Counted from the stretch's first letter, positions 17,181 to 26,022 are shown. The stretch is 58,241 nt of DNA from Planctomycetota bacterium (GCA_016179685.1 JACPCR010000115.1:1-58241), one strand, 5' to 3'. Translations and numbers: made by a program. Notes: a model not told the origin generated them from the letters alone.

Positions 17181-18137
17181 ATGATTCACGTCCAGACCGC
17201 CAGCCGCCTCCATTTCGGCTTCATGAGCCTGAACACGGGGTTTCCTCGATGCTTCGGCAGCATCGGCCTCATGGTCCGGGACCCGGGCATCACCGTCTCC
17301 CTGTTGCCTACCGACCGCTGGAAGGCCGAGGGGCATCTCGGCCCCCGGGCGATCGACTTCGCGCGGCGTTTCCTCGATTCGATCCGTGAGAGCGGCAGCC
17401 CGGCCCCGGCCATTCCACCCGCACTCCTGCGCCTGGACAGCACGGCCCCGGAGCATGCCGGCCTCGGGACGGGCACCCAGCTCGGCCTGGCGGTCGGACA
17501 CGCCGTCGCCCTTCACCTGGGACTGCAGCCCCTTGCACCCGCCGAATGGGCCCGCCGCATCGGGCGCGGCCTGCGGTCCGCCGTTGGAATTCATGGGTTT
17601 TTCCATGGGGGATTCCTCCTGGACGGGGGCAAGGAGCGACCGGATGGCCTAGCGCCCCTGATCGTGCGACACCCCTTCCCCGAGAACTGGCGCGTCGTCC
17701 TCGCCGTTCCGCACGCCCTTTCCGGGCTGCACGGGCCCGACGAGCAGCGCGCACTCGCGGAAGCGGTCATCCCGCCGGAAGTCAGCCGCGAGCTCTGCCG
17801 GGAAGTCCTCATGGAAATGCTCCCCGGCCTCGTCGAAGAAGACGGACCGGCCTTCGGCGAGTCCCTTTACCGGTTCAATCATGCGGTGGGCCAGTGTTTC
17901 CAGTCCGTCCAGGGCGGGGCCTATGCCTCGCCGCGGCTGGCGGAGAGGGTCGATTTCATCCGCCGGCAGGGAATTCCGGGCGCCGGGCAAAGCTCCTGGG
18001 GCCCCACCGTGTTCGCAGTCTGCGACGATCCCGAGCGAGCAGAGGCCCTCTCCTCGGCGCTCCGTGCCGAGTTCGGCCCGGCCGGGGTGATCGTGACGCC
18101 CGCATCGAATGAGGGGGCGAAGGCGGAGGTCGTGTGA
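17181..18137 (+). CDS. Beta-ribofuranosylaminobenzene 5'-phosphate (RFAP) synthase
   Basis: A 318-residue GHMP-fold enzyme that joins a p-aminobenzoate-type acceptor to PRPP with loss of CO2, the first committed step to tetrahydromethanopterin. RFAP synthase marks are the opening SRLHFGFMSLN, IGLMV, the glycine loop PEHAGLGTGTQLGLAVGHA, RSAVGIHGFFHGGFLLDGG, and the C-terminal GAGQSSWGPTVFA. Length is normal. It is in the same direction as pabA and DUF447, 68 bases after the DUF447 stop. H4MPT-linked C1 transfer is known in methylotrophs and many Planctomycetes. Other pathway genes (mch, mtd, fhc, mptA) are not in the window. Confidence 0.9.
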   Translation: MIHVQTASRLHFGFMSLNTGFPRCFGSIGLMVRDPGITVSLLPTDRWKAEGHLGPRAIDFARRFLDSIRESGSPAPAIPPALLRLDSTAPEHAGLGTGTQLGLAVGHAVALHLGLQPLAPAEWARRIGRGLRSAVGIHGFFHGGFLLDGGKERPDGLAPLIVRHPFPENWRVVLAVPHALSGLHGPDEQRALAEAVIPPEVSRELCREVLMEMLPGLVEEDGPAFGESLYRFNHAVGQCFQSVQGGAYASPRLAERVDFIRRQGIPGAGQSSWGPTVFAVCDDPERAEALSSALRAEFGPAGVIVTPASNEGAKAEVV

Positions 18138-18189
18138 TGCGGTCGCCAGAACGGAGTGAAAACGGCGGGTCGTGCCTTCACAGACAGCC

Positions 18190-18320
18190 CCAAATCGAAA
18201 AACCTTCCCGTGTCCCACCGTCCCAAAGGGATTCCTATGGGAGGGTCCCTCCCGACGGGACAGGTCCGGGAGGGACAAGTTTGGGAGGGGCGGAAGAAGG
18301 GTTTCGCTGCGGTGACTCCT
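18190..18320. repeat. GGGACAAGTTTGGGAGG element, long copy
   Basis: A GC-rich element in the 18138-18399 gap with many internal inverted repeats built on GGGAGGGTCCCTCCC-like words. It shares an exact 24-base block (18272-18295) with the short copy at the end of DUF447, and related words with 6601-6720. Short frames crossing it encode a shared GTSLGGAE peptide, an artefact of the repeat. Confidence 0.8.
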
Positions 18321-18399
18321 ATTGAAGTCCTGGTCTTCCCTGGTAGACTCCAGCGCCACACGCCGCCTCCTCACACCGGACACGACTCCGGAGTGGCCC

Positions 18400-19026
18400 A
18401 TGACCCTCGAAGAGCTGTTGCGCTCGCAGAGCCGCGACGTCCTTGAATCCATCGAGCGCGCCGCGAAAACGGTGGATCGAGCACGACAGCAAAGAGAAGC
18501 CTCTATCGACCGGGCACGCCGGGCCGGCGATGAAGCGGACCGACTGGGTGTCGAGGCCGACGAGCGCAACGCGGTCGCCCGTCATATCCTGTCCAAGATC
18601 GGCGAGCTCGAGGATCAGCGCCGGGCCCTGCGCAGCCGTCTCGAGGAATGCCGGAAGGACCTGCGGGATTGCCGGCAGGGAATTCATGAGATCGAGCGCC
18701 TGATCCTCGAGCAAAAGAAAATCGCCCGCGTTGATTCCGGGCAGGCCGAGCGTCTTTCCGACCACATCACGGAGGTGGAGGCGGCGCTCCAGCGCCCGCG
18801 CGAGGCACGTCGAAACGCACTGGACGAATACCTGCACGGGGTCCGGAATCACCTGCGCAATCACTACTGTCACGGGAGTCCCGACCTGGACCAGGGGCTT
18901 GCTGAACTGATGTCCAGGGAGCTTCTCCTCTCCGGCGAGACGCGACAGGGTCCCTGCTGTCTCAATCAGGCCAGGGAAGGCGATATCGAAAAACTCTTGG
19001 AAGATTACCGGGCCGGGCCAAAGTGA
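18400..19026 (+). CDS. Coiled-coil protein of unknown function
   Basis: A 208-residue soluble protein without recognised domains. Residues 15 to about 145 are almost entirely charged heptad-like helix (SIERAAKTVDRARQQREAS, LEDQRRALRSRLEECRKDL), followed by a short C-terminal part with HNHYCHGSP-like sequence and a CC pair. It begins at ATG 18400, just after the repeat element, and runs in the same direction as the cofactor genes. No signal peptide. The context does not reveal a function; a structural or scaffolding role is only a guess. Confidence 0.65.
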   Translation: MTLEELLRSQSRDVLESIERAAKTVDRARQQREASIDRARRAGDEADRLGVEADERNAVARHILSKIGELEDQRRALRSRLEECRKDLRDCRQGIHEIERLILEQKKIARVDSGQAERLSDHITEVEAALQRPREARRNALDEYLHGVRNHLRNHYCHGSPDLDQGLAELMSRELLLSGETRQGPCCLNQAREGDIEKLLEDYRAGPK

Positions 19027-19196
19027 CCGGGCGCAAGGGGGTCACGGCCCGAACCCATCACGCGTCCCTCTGAGAGGTCTGCCTCATCTCGGAGGGCGCG
19101 GTTTCGGGTCAGACCTGAAGGGCGCTTACTGGGCGGGCATTCAGCTCGCAGTCACTGGTGCTCTGTACCCCGGTCGCCTGGCCCGCTGGTCCCCTG

Positions 19197-20693
19197 ATGC
19201 CCATGTCCCCTGATTCCCCCATTCTGACCATCCACAACGTCTCCAAGCGTTTCGGCGGTGTCCAGGCCCTGCAGGGAGTGACCCTGGAGATTCGGACGGG
19301 CGAGACCCACGCCATCGTGGGTGAGAATGGGGCGGGCAAGTCGACCCTGATGAAGCTGCTTGCCGGCGTGCACCGCCCTGATGCCGGCCAGATGCGATAT
19401 CGGGGCCGACCGGTGGAGATGCCGAGTCCCCGGGCCGCCCTGAAGATGGGCATCGGCATCGTCTACCAGGAGACCACGCTCTGCCCCAATCTGAGCGTGG
19501 CGGAAAACCTCTTCCTGGGCAACGAGCCGGTCCGACGCTGGGGCTGGGTGGACTTTGACGCCGTCAGGAAGGGGGCGTTGGAGGCTCTCCAGGCCGTGGG
19601 CCTGGAGGTCAGCCCCGACGCCGTGGCGGGACGCCTCTCCGTCGCCCAGCGACACCTGGTGCAGATCGCTCGGGCGCTCCTGGAAAACGCCAGCGTGTTG
19701 ATTTTTGACGAGCCGACTGCCTCCCTTTCCCATGCGGAGAGTGAGACCCTGTTCCGGCTGATCGAACAGCTTCAGCGGAGGAAGGTGACCGTTCTATACA
19801 TCTCCCATCGGCTCGAGGAAGTATTCCGCATCGCGGACCGCATCACGGTATTGCGGGATGGAAAGGTGGTGGAGACGTTCGAGGCGCGTTCAACCACGCC
19901 AGCGCAGGTCGTCGCCCGCATGGTGGGCCGCGATGTCCCGCCTGCGCAGGTCAGGCCGGTCGCTCGCGGGCGCGCTCCCCTCCTCGAGCTGCACGGCCTT
20001 TCCGGACCAGGTTACCACCAGGTCTCCCTCCAGGTCTTTCCCGGCGAGATCGTCTGCCTCGCCGGACTCGTCGGGTCGGGCCGAACGGAGCTGCTCCGGG
20101 CGATTTTTGGCCTGGACTGCTTCGAATCCGGCAAAATGGTCTTCGACGGGAAGGAGCTGCCTCCGGGCCGTGTGCGGCATCGCATCGCCCTCGGCATCGG
20201 CCTCATCCCGGAGGACCGCCGGGCGCAGGGGCTGGTCCCTTGCCTCTCCATCCGCGACAACCTGGCCTTGCCGAAGATCGTCGCGCCGGGGTCGCCGTGG
20301 CTGGTGGACCGGGCGTTCCATGACCAGACGGCCCAGGCGTTGATCCGCCAGATGGCCATTCGTGCGCCGGACGCGGATTTTCCTGCGGGCCAGCTTTCCG
20401 GTGGCAACCAGCAGAAGCTGGTGGTGTCGAAGTGGCTGCCTCTGAAGCCGCGTCTGCTGCTGGTGGATGAACCGACGAAAGGGGTGGATGTATCGTCGAA
20501 GCACGAGCTTCATGTGCTGCTGGACGGTCGGGCCAGCGAGGGTCTGGCCGTGCTGGCCGTTTCGAGCGACCTGCCTGAGGTCCTGGCGCTTTCGCACCGC
20601 ATTCTCGTGATGCGTCAGGGCCGTATCCGGGGCGAAATCCAGGGACCCGAGGCGACCGAGCGCCGCGTGATGGAGCTTGCCGCCGTTCAGTGA
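19197..20693 (+). CDS. Sugar-type ABC transporter ATPase (RbsA/MglA family)
   Basis: A protein of about 498 residues with two ABC domains in tandem, the arrangement of ribose/galactose-type importers. Domain 1 has Walker A GENGAGKSTLMKLLAG, signature-like GRLSVAQRHLVQIARAL and Walker B VLIFDEPTASLS. Domain 2 has the usual degenerate P-loop GLVGSGRTELLRAIFG, signature LSGGNQQKLVVSKWL and LLLVDEPTKGVDV. It would energise import of a sugar or nucleoside. No permease or binding protein lies on either side, so the gene is an orphan here. ATG codons at 19197 and 19203 are both plausible starts; 19027-19196 has no other feature. Confidence 0.9.
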   Translation: MPMSPDSPILTIHNVSKRFGGVQALQGVTLEIRTGETHAIVGENGAGKSTLMKLLAGVHRPDAGQMRYRGRPVEMPSPRAALKMGIGIVYQETTLCPNLSVAENLFLGNEPVRRWGWVDFDAVRKGALEALQAVGLEVSPDAVAGRLSVAQRHLVQIARALLENASVLIFDEPTASLSHAESETLFRLIEQLQRRKVTVLYISHRLEEVFRIADRITVLRDGKVVETFEARSTTPAQVVARMVGRDVPPAQVRPVARGRAPLLELHGLSGPGYHQVSLQVFPGEIVCLAGLVGSGRTELLRAIFGLDCFESGKMVFDGKELPPGRVRHRIALGIGLIPEDRRAQGLVPCLSIRDNLALPKIVAPGSPWLVDRAFHDQTAQALIRQMAIRAPDADFPAGQLSGGNQQKLVVSKWLPLKPRLLLVDEPTKGVDVSSKHELHVLLDGRASEGLAVLAVSSDLPEVLALSHRILVMRQGRIRGEIQGPEATERRVMELAAVQ

Positions 20694-20697
20694 TCGA

Positions 20698-20871
20698 ATG
20701 AATACCATGCACCGGGGAACGGATATTCTCCTCTTCGAGGACGCGTCAGCCGAGGTGTGCTCCGTGGGTGGCGACACCCTCCTTGCGCCTTGAACGGTCC
20801 AGCACTTCGAGGCGTTGCTGTGTGCCAAGGGAAAGCCGGAACGGGTGATACCGGTCTACGAGTACGCATGA
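20698..20871 (+). pseudogene. Small remnant with in-frame TGA
   Basis: Starting at ATG 20698 the frame runs to TGA at 20791-20793 and then stays open for 25 more codons to TGA at 20869-20871. The second half (VQHFEALLCAKGKPERVIPVYEYA) looks like real protein, and TGA could be a mutated TGG (Trp). I take it as the decayed 3' part of a gene. No recognised family. Codon-level recoding is unlikely because TGA ends many normal genes in this window. Confidence 0.4.
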
Positions 20872-20901
20872 GGCATCATCTGCCAGGCTCTGGCGAGCTG
20901 A

Positions 20902-21102
20902 ATGAACGGTGGCAAGACGAGGGCTGAGGGCGTTGGGAAGGGGGAGTCGGCTAAGCCACGTCTGCCGACGGAGGCGGAGTACAAGGATGCGTGTCGGGCA
21001 GGTATGGAGGGGCCATTTTCCGGACCGCCGAGACGGCCGCTGTCAGGAGAGCGCGGACTGGAGCTTGGCACTTTTCTGGCTGCGCTCCCCGACGAGTCTT
21101 AG
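20902..21102 (+). pseudogene. Possible remnant of a formylglycine-generating (FGE-sulfatase) domain
   Basis: A 66-codon frame containing PRLPTEAEYKDACRAG, close to the RLPTEAEWEYACRAG core typical of FGE-sulfatase/SUMF1 domains. Nothing else of the roughly 250-residue domain remains, so it is read as a small fragment left in a decayed region. It could also be a chance resemblance. Confidence 0.4.
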
Positions 21103-21293
21103 GATGCCTGGTCACGCCAGCATCCTGCTCGCGTGACCGGTTTTGTGCGCCGGCCGCGCGAAGTCCCGTGGAGGCGAAACCGTAGGATGGCCGACCGGGC
21201 TGCCGACACAGCGGCCGGGCTACTTCGGGACCGGTCGTGCAGTGAGGTCGCTTCGTGCCAGTCAGCCGGTCCTCGTCCGAATGGTTCTCGGTA

Positions 21294-21430
21294 AGAACTG
21301 AGTGAACCTTCCCTGTTCACTATTTTAAAAGAGCCCCGAAGCGGGCGAAATAAAATAGCCCTGGGCAAGCGAAGCGACGCCCTGGGATGCCGATCCTGAT
21401 CTCGATGTGCGCTCAATCGAGACGATGCAA
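21294..21430. repeat. Nested inverted repeats, AT-rich spacer element
   Basis: AGTGAAC/GTTCACT pair closely at 21301-21321, TATTTTA at 21321-21327 pairs with TAAAATA at 21351-21357 around a GAGCCCCGAAGCGGGC stem, and GCCCTGGG is repeated directly at 21358 and about 21381. The style suggests a small structured intergenic element rather than a gene. It precedes the 3' end of the GH116-like gene on the other strand. Confidence 0.5.
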
Positions 21431-21448
21431 GATAAACGAAGAAGATGG

Positions 21449-23839
21449 CTACTTTTTGGCTGCCTCGAGGAGGCGCGACACGAGGCCTCCGGCCTGGCAG
21501 GGGCCGGCCAGGCTTTCACCCTTCAAGGCGGCCGGCAGGGACCAGAGCATCAGGTTTTGGTAGTAATCCGAGCCGATCCTGGGGCCTGGCGACCCATCGA
21601 TGACCACCGGCCAATCCCAGTACCAGCCGCGGCGAACGATCTCCTGTACAGTTCGCCGCGCGAGATCGAGTCCAAACTCGCCCTGTCCGCGGTACAGGTA
21701 GAGCATGGCCAGCATGAAGGTGCCCGGAGGATGCACCCCATGGGCGCCCCAATAGCCGGGATTCCAGTCCTCCGTGCCGAGCGCCCGGGCTCCAGGTTTG
21801 CAGAAGGTGACCGCTCCGAAATCAGACATGGCGGCGTTGGTTCGCCTGAGCGTGTCGAGGGTCGTTTCAACGCGGTCCGGCCTGAAGACGCCGGGCAGGC
21901 CGTGCGAAAGCGCCATCCATTCGCCATCGAGCTGGTAGCCCATGACGATGTCTGACCTCTTTCCGGTCTCCAGCTCGTTGAAAAGCATGTAATGGGTGCC
22001 CGCCCATGCGCGTTCCTCCAGGGCCGTGCTTCCTTGCTCGAGCCAGTCCTGGCACTGCTGGGCAAACTCGGTGTCGCCCAGGGTTTCGGCCATGCGCCGG
22101 GCCATGCGCAGTTGCGCCAGGTGCGCCCCGCCGATGTGCGGAACGATACCGAATAGGTCGCACATCTCGAACCAGTCGTTGGCTTCGTTGCCTGCAGGCA
22201 TGCTGACGATGCCCTCCGCCCCGGAGCCGGGCCGGAGGTTCATAGTGAAGGCTGTGTTCTTTTTCACGGATTCATAGAATTCGCGGAGCAGGGAATCATC
22301 GCCCGTCCTCTGCCACATCCGGTCCACCATGTCCACGTAGCAGGGCCCATCCAGGGTCGTCTGCGGTTTTTTCGCGTAGCCGGGCGAAGGCAGTGCCATC
22401 TCATAGGGTTTCGAGCGAGTGGTGACTCCGCCGAAGACCCAGGGCGCGGCCCCGTTCGGGTATTGATAGGCCTTGTAGGCTCGCAGGGTGGACAGGGCCA
22501 GTTCCGGGAAGAAATAAACGATGGGCAGATTGCCATAGAAGCTGCACGGAATGCATTCGATCTGCGGACACCACCGCGGGCTCTCGTTCATGCCGAATAC
22601 GCCATCTTCGGGACGACACCATTCGCCAATGGGCGGCTTGGCCTGACCCCACACGGAAGTCTCGGTAATGAGGTGCAGAACGTTGATCAGGGCGTCCCCC
22701 AGCCACCCGGGCAGGTCCGGATCGGCATAGACCGTCTGCTGCCAGGCCAGGATGCGAGCCAGCAGGGAAAGGTGATGGCGCGCCAGCCATCGCGCCACGT
22801 CCAGAACGCTCCGGTAGCGCCGGGCATACATGTGGGTATACGCGCTGCCGCCAGCGGTCATCGTCCCGCCGCCCATCCAGACCGGGGCGAACCAGGCCAG
22901 GATGAGGCGAATCACTCTTTCTTGGCCGGGTTCGATGGAGAAGTCGACGGCCATCGAACTGCCCGCCTGGTGCGCGGCGAAGGGCAACTGGTGCTCGATT
23001 GTGGCCCAGGCCTCGCCATCCATGCCCAGCTCGCCTCCCAGTCGGACGGTTTCACTCCCGGCCACGCCCAGGGCGTAACTGGCCTGTTTCGAGGTCACCG
23101 TGAGCCCCTGAAATGCTCCCTGGACTTCCTTTCTACGGAAGCGAGTCGTGCCCGCCTCGCCCTCCGTGGGGCCCGGAAAGTTGAAGGCCAGAGCGCCTTT
23201 CTGCGGCTTGTCGGACACGTTTCTCAGGCGCACCTCGAAGACCGCTCCCGGCGTATTCGAGGCCTTCACGTCGGCGGGCAGAAACGGCGACCAGGCCCGT
23301 AACCCGACGCTGACGGGCGCGCCGGTGATGAACTCGAAGTCAGCTACCGGGTAATGTCCCCAGCAATGAATCTCCGTGGCTGTTTTGACTCCGGGATAGC
23401 TGCGTCCATGGTAAAGGTCGTTCCAGGTGACGTCGTCGCGCCAGGTGAGGTGACGCGTGGTCAGGACCCAGGTTTGGAGTCCGACGCTCAGGCCCAGGAA
23501 GGGGAGATGGATCGGCCCGCGCCGCGGCATCAGCGAGTTGAAGACCGTGCAATAGCCCAGCGAGCCATCGGCCTCGATGTCCAGGCATCCGGTGTCGATG
23601 ACCCCGAGAGGCATCCCGCAGGCCGGCGGATGGCTGCCGCGATGAACGACTCCATGGACGGGAGTGGAATATCCGTCAGCGACAAACTCGTGCCATTCTC
23701 GGTCGGGAAGGCTGGTGGGGAACAGGGGTTGAGGCATTTCCATGGGATGGGTGACCGGTACGGTGGGAACGGACGACAAGGCGATGACGCTTGCAGGTTC
23801 TCCAAAGTTCGGGGAGATGGACCCGCCCGATTTCATCAT
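21449..23839 (-). CDS. GH116-like glycoside hydrolase
   Basis: A protein of up to 796 residues resembling GH116 (beta-glucosidase/beta-xylosidase/glucosylceramidase family). The N-terminal domain has PPACGMPLGVIDTGCLDIE and GYCTVFN, like the GH116 GxPxGGIG...G start. The (alpha/alpha)6 catalytic domain has GVFGMNESPRW with a candidate nucleophile Glu followed by SFYGNLPIVYFFPELALS, and later IVMGYQLDGEWMAL, like the family DQLAGQWY. No signal peptide is seen. The open frame starts at 23839, but MEMPQPL at 23743 is an alternative start; neither has a clear ribosome site. Its 5' end overlaps a broken UroD-like gene. Confidence 0.75.
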   Translation of the reverse strand: MMKSGGSISPNFGEPASVIALSSVPTVPVTHPMEMPQPLFPTSLPDREWHEFVADGYSTPVHGVVHRGSHPPACGMPLGVIDTGCLDIEADGSLGYCTVFNSLMPRRGPIHLPFLGLSVGLQTWVLTTRHLTWRDDVTWNDLYHGRSYPGVKTATEIHCWGHYPVADFEFITGAPVSVGLRAWSPFLPADVKASNTPGAVFEVRLRNVSDKPQKGALAFNFPGPTEGEAGTTRFRRKEVQGAFQGLTVTSKQASYALGVAGSETVRLGGELGMDGEAWATIEHQLPFAAHQAGSSMAVDFSIEPGQERVIRLILAWFAPVWMGGGTMTAGGSAYTHMYARRYRSVLDVARWLARHHLSLLARILAWQQTVYADPDLPGWLGDALINVLHLITETSVWGQAKPPIGEWCRPEDGVFGMNESPRWCPQIECIPCSFYGNLPIVYFFPELALSTLRAYKAYQYPNGAAPWVFGGVTTRSKPYEMALPSPGYAKKPQTTLDGPCYVDMVDRMWQRTGDDSLLREFYESVKKNTAFTMNLRPGSGAEGIVSMPAGNEANDWFEMCDLFGIVPHIGGAHLAQLRMARRMAETLGDTEFAQQCQDWLEQGSTALEERAWAGTHYMLFNELETGKRSDIVMGYQLDGEWMALSHGLPGVFRPDRVETTLDTLRRTNAAMSDFGAVTFCKPGARALGTEDWNPGYWGAHGVHPPGTFMLAMLYLYRGQGEFGLDLARRTVQEIVRRGWYWDWPVVIDGSPGPRIGSDYYQNLMLWSLPAALKGESLAGPCQAGGLVSRLLEAAKK

Positions 23840-24347
23840 CGACGATCATGAAATAATTTTCGTAACCGAGATCGCCGTACCAGGTGACTCGCGCCCCTGC
23901 GCCCCACTGGGCTGGCATCCAGAGCATGTCCCCGCATCGGGCTTGACCCTCGATGAGGCCTTTGCGAAACGAGGCGTAGGCCGCTTCGAAATCGAGATCG
24001 GATTCGATCTTTTCCGGGGCGGGCATGGCCTCGACCCTGGCGATCGCATCCTCCAGGGACAAGTCCGGCTTGGCTCGGACGTAGGAATTCGCGTCCACGC
24101 ATCGATAGTCCTTGGGACTCCGCGGCACAAACACGCCGATGAGGCCATCCATGCCCAAAAGCTGGTAAGCCCTGGTCGAGACGCCCACCGGGTCCGCCCA
24201 GTATTCATCGATCGTTGCCTGGGCGATCGTGCAGATATATTCCGGGCAGGCGATCCACCCGCCGAGGATGGGCGTCCGGTCGGGCTCGTGGCGAGCGAAG
24301 AGCGTCTCCAAGCGTGTCCGGGAGGACAGCAATCGGGGCGTGGCCAT
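23676..24347 (-). pseudogene. Truncated UroD-like (methyltransferase-fold) gene
   Basis: The first 170 or so residues look like the N-terminal half of a uroporphyrinogen decarboxylase-like protein (LETLFARHEPDRTPILGGW, IDEYWADPVGVSTRAYQLLGMDGL, WYGDLGYENYFMIVDD). Thereafter the frame becomes Arg/His/Pro-rich and non-homologous and overlaps the start of the GH116-like gene by 164 bases. The usual length is 340-400 residues, so the 3' half including the metal-binding part is missing. An AAGGAAA ribosome site precedes its ATG. I read it as a gene cut by deletion. Confidence 0.6.
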
Positions 24348-24396
24348 CGGGTTTCCTTTTTAGTACTTGTTTAGCGCCCCCCGCAGCCTGGAGGCG

Positions 24397-24493
24397 TAAC
24401 CCATTGCCCCAGAATGTGTTGCGCAACTGGCCCCAGGAGTTGCACATACTGCCCATCCTCTGACTTCGTAATTTATTGTTCGGCAATGGGTTA
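24397..24493. repeat. 12-bp inverted repeat around a 73-bp core
   Basis: TAACCCATTGCC at 24397-24408 is the exact inverse of 24482-24493. It fills the gap between the two UroD-like genes (24348-24536), where no other feature is seen. Function is unknown; a weak stem-loop or a small insertion element are both possible. Confidence 0.5.
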
Positions 24494-24536
24494 TGTAGCC
24501 GCGTCCGTCGACCCGCTAAACAGATACCCTTTTTAT

Positions 24537-25703
24537 TTATCGAAATCCTGCCGGCTGGATGGGATAGCGGCCCCAGTCGTCGCGGCAGCGCTTCATCTCG
24601 AGGACGTTTTCTCGCTTGGCGTCCACGGCGAGGGAGTGGGTCGATCCCATGATGAAGCCGCCCCCGGGCGCCGCGTGCTCGAAGGCGTAGCGGGCGTCCC
24701 GTCGGATGTCTTCCACGTTGCCGGCGATGAGATGCTCGTGCCAGATGCCTCCCCACAGGCAGAGCTGGTCACCCACTCGTTTCTTCATCACTCCGATGTC
24801 CATGCCTGCTGTGGCCTGTATGCTCTCGTACGCGTCATACACTTCCGCCAACTTGTCGAGGACCGGCCAGGTGTGCCCGCAACAGTGTTTCAGGACTTTC
24901 AGGCCGTGCCGATGGGCTTCCTCGACCTGCGCCTTGTGCCACGGATAAACCATGTCGCAGTAAATCTGCGGGCTGGCCAGCAGGTTGGTGCTCGAGCCGA
25001 GGTCGCCGCAGGGCATGATGCCGTCAACCCCAAGTTGAGCAAAGAGTTTCACCTCCCGCAACATCTGCCTGCCGCGCAGCTCGGCAATCTTTCGACAGAT
25101 TTCGGGCTGTTCGATCATGCTCATCCAGTAGTCCTCTTCGGTCGCCCCGAAGCCTGGAAATCCCAGGTCCCCGCAGAGCAGCATGATGAAATGGGTGCCC
25201 TTCATCTCCTCGACCACGTGATGGACGAATTCCCACCGTGAATCGCTGGGATCGCCGATGGGTTGCTCGTCCACACGGTCAATCTGCTCCTGGAGACCGG
25301 CCAACGTCGGGGGAGTGTAGCCACCGGCGTTTCTCTTGAACGGCATGAGGTTGTGGGTCGTCGCGGAGACCCGATAGAGGTTGCCGCGCTCGTCCCGATA
25401 GGTCTTCTCGTCCAGCTTCTCCATCGGCTTCGGCTGGTGGCCTTTCGGTGGCACGCCCTGAACGGGTACGATGTCCATTTCCAGAGCACGGATGAGGTCC
25501 GGATGATCGCGCTTGTAGCCCTCGACGACCTCGTCACGCCGCCCGTCCCAGTAAGCTTGGGTCTCGCGGAACTTGGCGTGGACTAGCGTCTGGCGGCCAA
25601 GGATGTCCTCATAAACGTTGTAATCAATGAAATGCTCACCCCACGGGATGCGGTCCGGTTCCCGGTGCTCCAAGGCGGCGAAAACACGTTCTCTGGGCAA
25701 CAT
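24537..25703 (-). CDS. UroD-like (methyltransferase-fold) protein
   Basis: A 388-residue member of the uroporphyrinogen decarboxylase/MtaA superfamily. It has RVFAALEHREPDRIPWGE at the start and, in the C-terminal half, HGLKVLKHCCGHTWPVLDKL, a HxCGH metal-binding motif as in corrinoid-dependent methyltransferases and not in true UroD. GGFIMGSTHSL near the end is also typical. Start at 25703 (MLPRERVF) fits the family better than the upstream ATG at 25745. Such paralogs are common beside glycosidases in PVC-group genomes, and their substrate is not known. No corrinoid protein is adjacent. Confidence 0.8.
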   Translation of the reverse strand: MLPRERVFAALEHREPDRIPWGEHFIDYNVYEDILGRQTLVHAKFRETQAYWDGRRDEVVEGYKRDHPDLIRALEMDIVPVQGVPPKGHQPKPMEKLDEKTYRDERGNLYRVSATTHNLMPFKRNAGGYTPPTLAGLQEQIDRVDEQPIGDPSDSRWEFVHHVVEEMKGTHFIMLLCGDLGFPGFGATEEDYWMSMIEQPEICRKIAELRGRQMLREVKLFAQLGVDGIMPCGDLGSSTNLLASPQIYCDMVYPWHKAQVEEAHRHGLKVLKHCCGHTWPVLDKLAEVYDAYESIQATAGMDIGVMKKRVGDQLCLWGGIWHEHLIAGNVEDIRRDARYAFEHAAPGGGFIMGSTHSLAVDAKRENVLEMKRCRDDWGRYPIQPAGFR

Positions 25704-25933
25704 GCTACCATTTCCCTTCAAGAGGCAGGACAGAAGCCAGCCCATGCGCGCATAAATCGTACCCTATCGGAGTCAATTGCTGTGCGAATAGTGCTGCTTT
25801 CTCCCCCTTGACGCCGACCCGGTGGCACGTTTTGCGGAGTCGAGGGTCAGAGGTGCGCATGGATTGCAGGATGGACGCGGATCCCACAAGTCGGGACGAC
25901 CGCGTGTCGATTCTCCTTGACCTTTGACTCCCT

Positions 25934-25979
25934 AGTAGACGAGTTCGCAGGTGCGGATGCACTTGCGAACTCGTCTATT
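25934..25979. repeat. Dispersed palindrome, copy 2 (TAGACGAGTTCG family)
   Basis: A 19-bp stem, 25936-25954 against 25959-25977, with one G-T pair and a GGAT loop, extendable by two more pairs. It shares TAGACGAGTTCG and AAGTGC words with copy 1 after pabA. It lies between divergent genes, about 230 bases from each, so it cannot act as a terminator for either one. Confidence 0.8.
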
Positions 25980-26022
25980 AGGAGTCATGATCAATATCTC
26001 CTCCCTCGGACGGAACTGCCCC

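Noticed and set aside
20698..20871. TGA at 20791 as selenocysteine or recoded Trp
   Set aside because: No selenocysteine-type stem or partner was seen, and TGA is an ordinary stop in many genes of this window. A decayed gene is simpler.
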